A stretch of 64,000 nucleotides of DNA from Microcebus murinus (Eukaryota > Chordata > Mammalia > Primates > Cheirogaleidae). The stretch is taken from contig NC_134111.1 of assembly GCF_040939455.1 (NCBI RefSeq), positions 55,198,501-55,262,500 of the forward strand. The letters are read 5' to 3'. The notes beneath the pieces were generated by a model. It saw nothing but the letters and a program-made list of their open reading frames with translations, ran no database searches and was not told the origin of the DNA. A program made the translations under genes and the position numbers. Below, in pieces: positions 61,561 to 64,000 of this stretch. Position 1 is the stretch's first letter. Every line of letters begins with the position of its first letter.

Positions 61561-62294
61561 AAGGCCTATCACTTACACAACCTAATCATCCTCTTTCTAG
61601 TGCAGAGAGCCATAGTGAGTAAGAAAAAAAAAATCCCTCCAAAGTTCTGATGTGCGAGAGAAAGAAGTTTTCTCTGGGGTCGGATCTAGATCTTCCAACT
61701 TATCTTGAAGTGTTAGCTGATACGCTGACCTGCTGGTTCATGGGCTCACTGCTGATGGTGCTTCCTTCTCCTCGGCTGTGGCTATTTTCAGAGGGAAGAG
61801 GCAGGCTGCCTGCTCCACCCGGAACCTTTCCTGGAAACCCATGTCTATTTCACTGACTTTATGGACGTGACTAATAGCTCTTCCTCACAAAAAATGACGA
61901 GAACCTCTGCTGTAGGTAATGCTTCCAAGACTTTCTCTATGATTTATGGTACCCTGTTTCCCATTGAGCTAGCTAGTGCTGGAAGCCCCTGAAATGTCCA
62001 TCACTGGTGCAGCGTTTCCCTGGGAAATGGAAGCAGGGGAAGGAGTCTGGGAGCTGGAGCCTCAGGAAACCTTGTCTAATGTAGACTTCTAGCTCTGAAC
62101 TTGTACCTTGTGTCTGAGCTTTTCTAGAGTTGTATTGGGATAGAAAACACATTCTCTTTCTTCTTGAAATAAGGGACCATATTATTTACTGATTAAGCAA
62201 GACTAGAAAGAAAAACTGGATGACTTTTAGACTCATTTTATAATATGCCAAACAAATCAGATTCCTCATTCCTCTTTTTTACTTAAGGGTAAGG

Positions 62295-62530
62295 GAGAAA
62301 GAGAAAAGGCATTTAATATATATTGAGCAACTACAATATGCCAGGATAAATACACGTTCTTTCCATATTCTCATCCCATTTAATCCTCACACAACCCCTT
62401 GGGGTGGTTCCTCTTATCCCACTTTTATGACTCTGAAAGGGAGGCTCAATGGAGTTAAAGCATTGCCCAGAGCCACATGGGGAGTGTGAGACAGAGCTGG
62501 GACTTGAACCCATGTCTGGTGATGGTGATG
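62295..62530 (-). repeat. MIR SINE, antisense
   Basis: TATATTGAGCAACTACAATA, CATTTAATCCTCACACAACC and CAGAGCTGGGACTTGAACCC. Near full length. Confidence 0.85.
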
Positions 62531-62844
62531 GCCGAAACAGATCTGGATGAGCTGGTTCTCCACCTCTGCAGAATCCACCACGAGAAACAGAATATGGGAC
62601 TCCAACCCGAGCTCAGTGACCTGTTCAGAGCTCAGAGAGCTGCAGGGTTTTCATCCTACCTGCATCTTAACTCTCATTTTATTTTTAATCATCTCCAAAA
62701 TAGTATCTGAATTTCATAACCAATGTTCTACTCAGGGCTTTGAAACAGAAGAAGTGTTAATGCTGTGGGGAAATGCAGCATGTCCTGCTCCCTGCGTTCA
62801 TATTTCAGTACTTATAAAATACATACGTGTGGACACAGACTCCT

Positions 62845-63005
62845 ACAATAGTCACAACACGAGCTTTGAGCTAGACCTGGGTTCAAATCTTATACTCTGT
62901 GACCCTGAGAGAGTTACTTGACCTCTTTAGGCCTCAGTCACTTCATCCATAAAATGAGGTAACAATAATATTATCTCATAGAGTTGTGAATGAGCAAGAT
63001 TACAA
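62845..63005 (+). repeat. MIR SINE
   Basis: AGACCTGGGTTCAAATCTTA, GAGAGTTACTTGACCTCTTT and AGGCCTCAGTCACTTCATCC. Confidence 0.8.
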
Positions 63006-63169
63006 CTCAGGTCTCCTGAGTTTAGTTTCCATTAGATGCATATACCCAAAGACATAAAAGAAGAACAACCTGTTTCACAACTGTCCAAAGCTTGGCATCT
63101 GCAAAGCTCAGGCAGATTCACAAGTTTTGTGTCATTTATTGATTCATTAAGTCAGTCATTAATTTATCG

Positions 63170-63265
63170 CTTTAGTGGTTCAACAAATATTTTATTGAGC
63201 ACCTACTATAGGGTCGAGCATTTTTGTCAGGCACTGGGGATACAACAGTTTTCAAGTAATTTAGG
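63170..63265 (-). repeat. L2 LINE 3' end, antisense
   Basis: GGTTCAACAAATATTTTATTGAGCACC (in short matches) then GTCAGGCACTGGGGATACAA. Confidence 0.75.
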
Positions 63266-64000
63266 GTTTGGTTAAGGCAAATTTGACTTTATCATTTATA
63301 CCTATTGGAGGTATGCAGAAATGATATTCACAGACTAATTTGTTAATTTGAGTCTACAGAGTTAACATGCATGTAATAGTATTGGATCTAAGTTAATATG
63401 TTGCCCTTGTTAATTATAATTACTATTAATTATGGTTAATTTCTAACTCTGTGGAAAAGCTGAGAGCACCTTCCTCCATCTTGCTGCTCTAAGCTGGCAA
63501 ACAGCAGGTGCTCTGGGGAGCAGCAGTGAAGGGTTTATACTGAGTGAGCTCTTACAAGGCAAACTGTTGGCCCTGCATTGCAGTCAGGTCTCCAACCAAC
63601 GACAAGATACACGCGGGGTCCTGGCATGGAAGCATTTGGAGTTTAACTGTTTTTCCTAATTGAAAAGGTGGATGCCCTTCCACCGTGTAGACTGAGGTGC
63701 CAAGAGGCTGGATCCTGAGCAAGGACTGGGTGTTGTTGCTTTAAGATTTTATTTTTTCCTTGTCTGTTTTACAGCATGTTCTTTTCAGAGCATTCCCTAA
63801 TCACTTTGCTTCACACATGCACTCCATCCATATTAATTTTCTGTGCTATAGTAACAACAAGAGGATAAAAACAGAAAGAGGAAAACCTTATTTCCCCCCA
63901 TGAATTGCACAGGATCACACGAAGGAGAAGGACTCAGAGTAGATGAATGGACCTACGGCCTGTTATTGAAGGTGCAGGTGACCTTGACTTGTTCCTTGGC

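Larger units (their letters stand above)
43558..64000 (-). other. PDE11A: PDE11A upstream intron (at least 20.4 kb, incomplete)
   Basis: The sequence upstream of the TTTTGTAG acceptor to the window edge. No further PDE11A exon was recognised. It holds a CA microsatellite, an antisense L1-lineage block (45395-47770) with a second L1 piece inside it, an MLT1-like LTR split by an Alu (52432-53172), another LTR-like block (54900-55200), MER20-like relics and a sense L1-lineage block (56430-57250). I recognise nothing in 43560-44700, 45030-45390, 47780-49550, 50310-51700, 53180-54890, 57260-57980, 58100-59330, 59360-60010, 60250-61230, 61570-62290 or 63270-64000, apart from small motifs listed separately. 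Confidence 0.75.

Noticed and set aside
63979..63987. TGACCTTGA, an ERR/SF-1 half-site at the window edge
   Set aside because: A nine-base motif is expected by chance in 64 kb, and nothing else supports it.
43558..64000. Additional upstream PDE11A exon (SWAKQSVALDV segment)
   Set aside because: Looked for the expected reverse-complement sequence and did not find it; it probably lies beyond the window.

Overview
The window is a vertebrate intronic region carrying five exons of one gene on the minus strand: PDE11A, the dual-specificity cAMP/cGMP phosphodiesterase 11A. The five Alu elements give the best clue to the organism. They are dimeric primate Alus that share a lemur-type middle (a CTATAAATAGAAA...AATTGGCCAAC spacer) and a right arm reading GCTGACGCCACGG. 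This points to a strepsirrhine primate, most likely a lemur; the species cannot be fixed from the sequence alone.

Read on the minus strand, from high to low coordinates, the exons are 43411-43557 (start of the catalytic domain), 43048-43155 (HNWRH motif), 28077-28186 (HDLDH motif), 18302-18392 (HHHFNH motif) and 14507-14607 (GHNIFANLSS...). All five have AG acceptors and GT donors, their phases join correctly, and together they give an uninterrupted 185-residue reading frame. The regulatory GAF exons should lie beyond position 64000, and the C-terminal catalytic exons below position 1; I found neither here. The introns are about 0.26, 14.9, 9.7 and 3.7 kb long, with at least 14.5 kb of intron on the downstream side and at least 20.4 kb on the upstream side.

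About 99% of the window is intron. It is filled with ordinary mammalian interspersed repeats: MIR and L2 relics in both orientations, old L1-lineage (L1M/HAL1-like) blocks, MaLR-type LTRs, hAT and Tigger-type DNA transposon relics, five lemur-type Alus (several with clear target-site duplications) and simple repeats. Two long antisense L1-like blocks (30.6-32.0 kb and 45.4-47.8 kb) and a purine-rich antisense L2 (25.1-26.8 kb) are the largest. Relatively repeat-poor stretches occur at about 35.1-36.5, 37.1-39.1, 39.5-41.2 and 58.1-59.3 kb.

No second protein-coding gene, RNA gene, CRISPR array or novel system is supported. The observations most worth checking are a convergent pair of CTCF-like motifs (33453 and 40268), a perfect 19-bp estrogen-response-element palindrome at 50535-50553, nested transposon insertions with readable target sites, and a leftover LINE reading frame at 26371-26817. 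Repeat family names come from memory of consensus sequences, and their boundaries are approximate.
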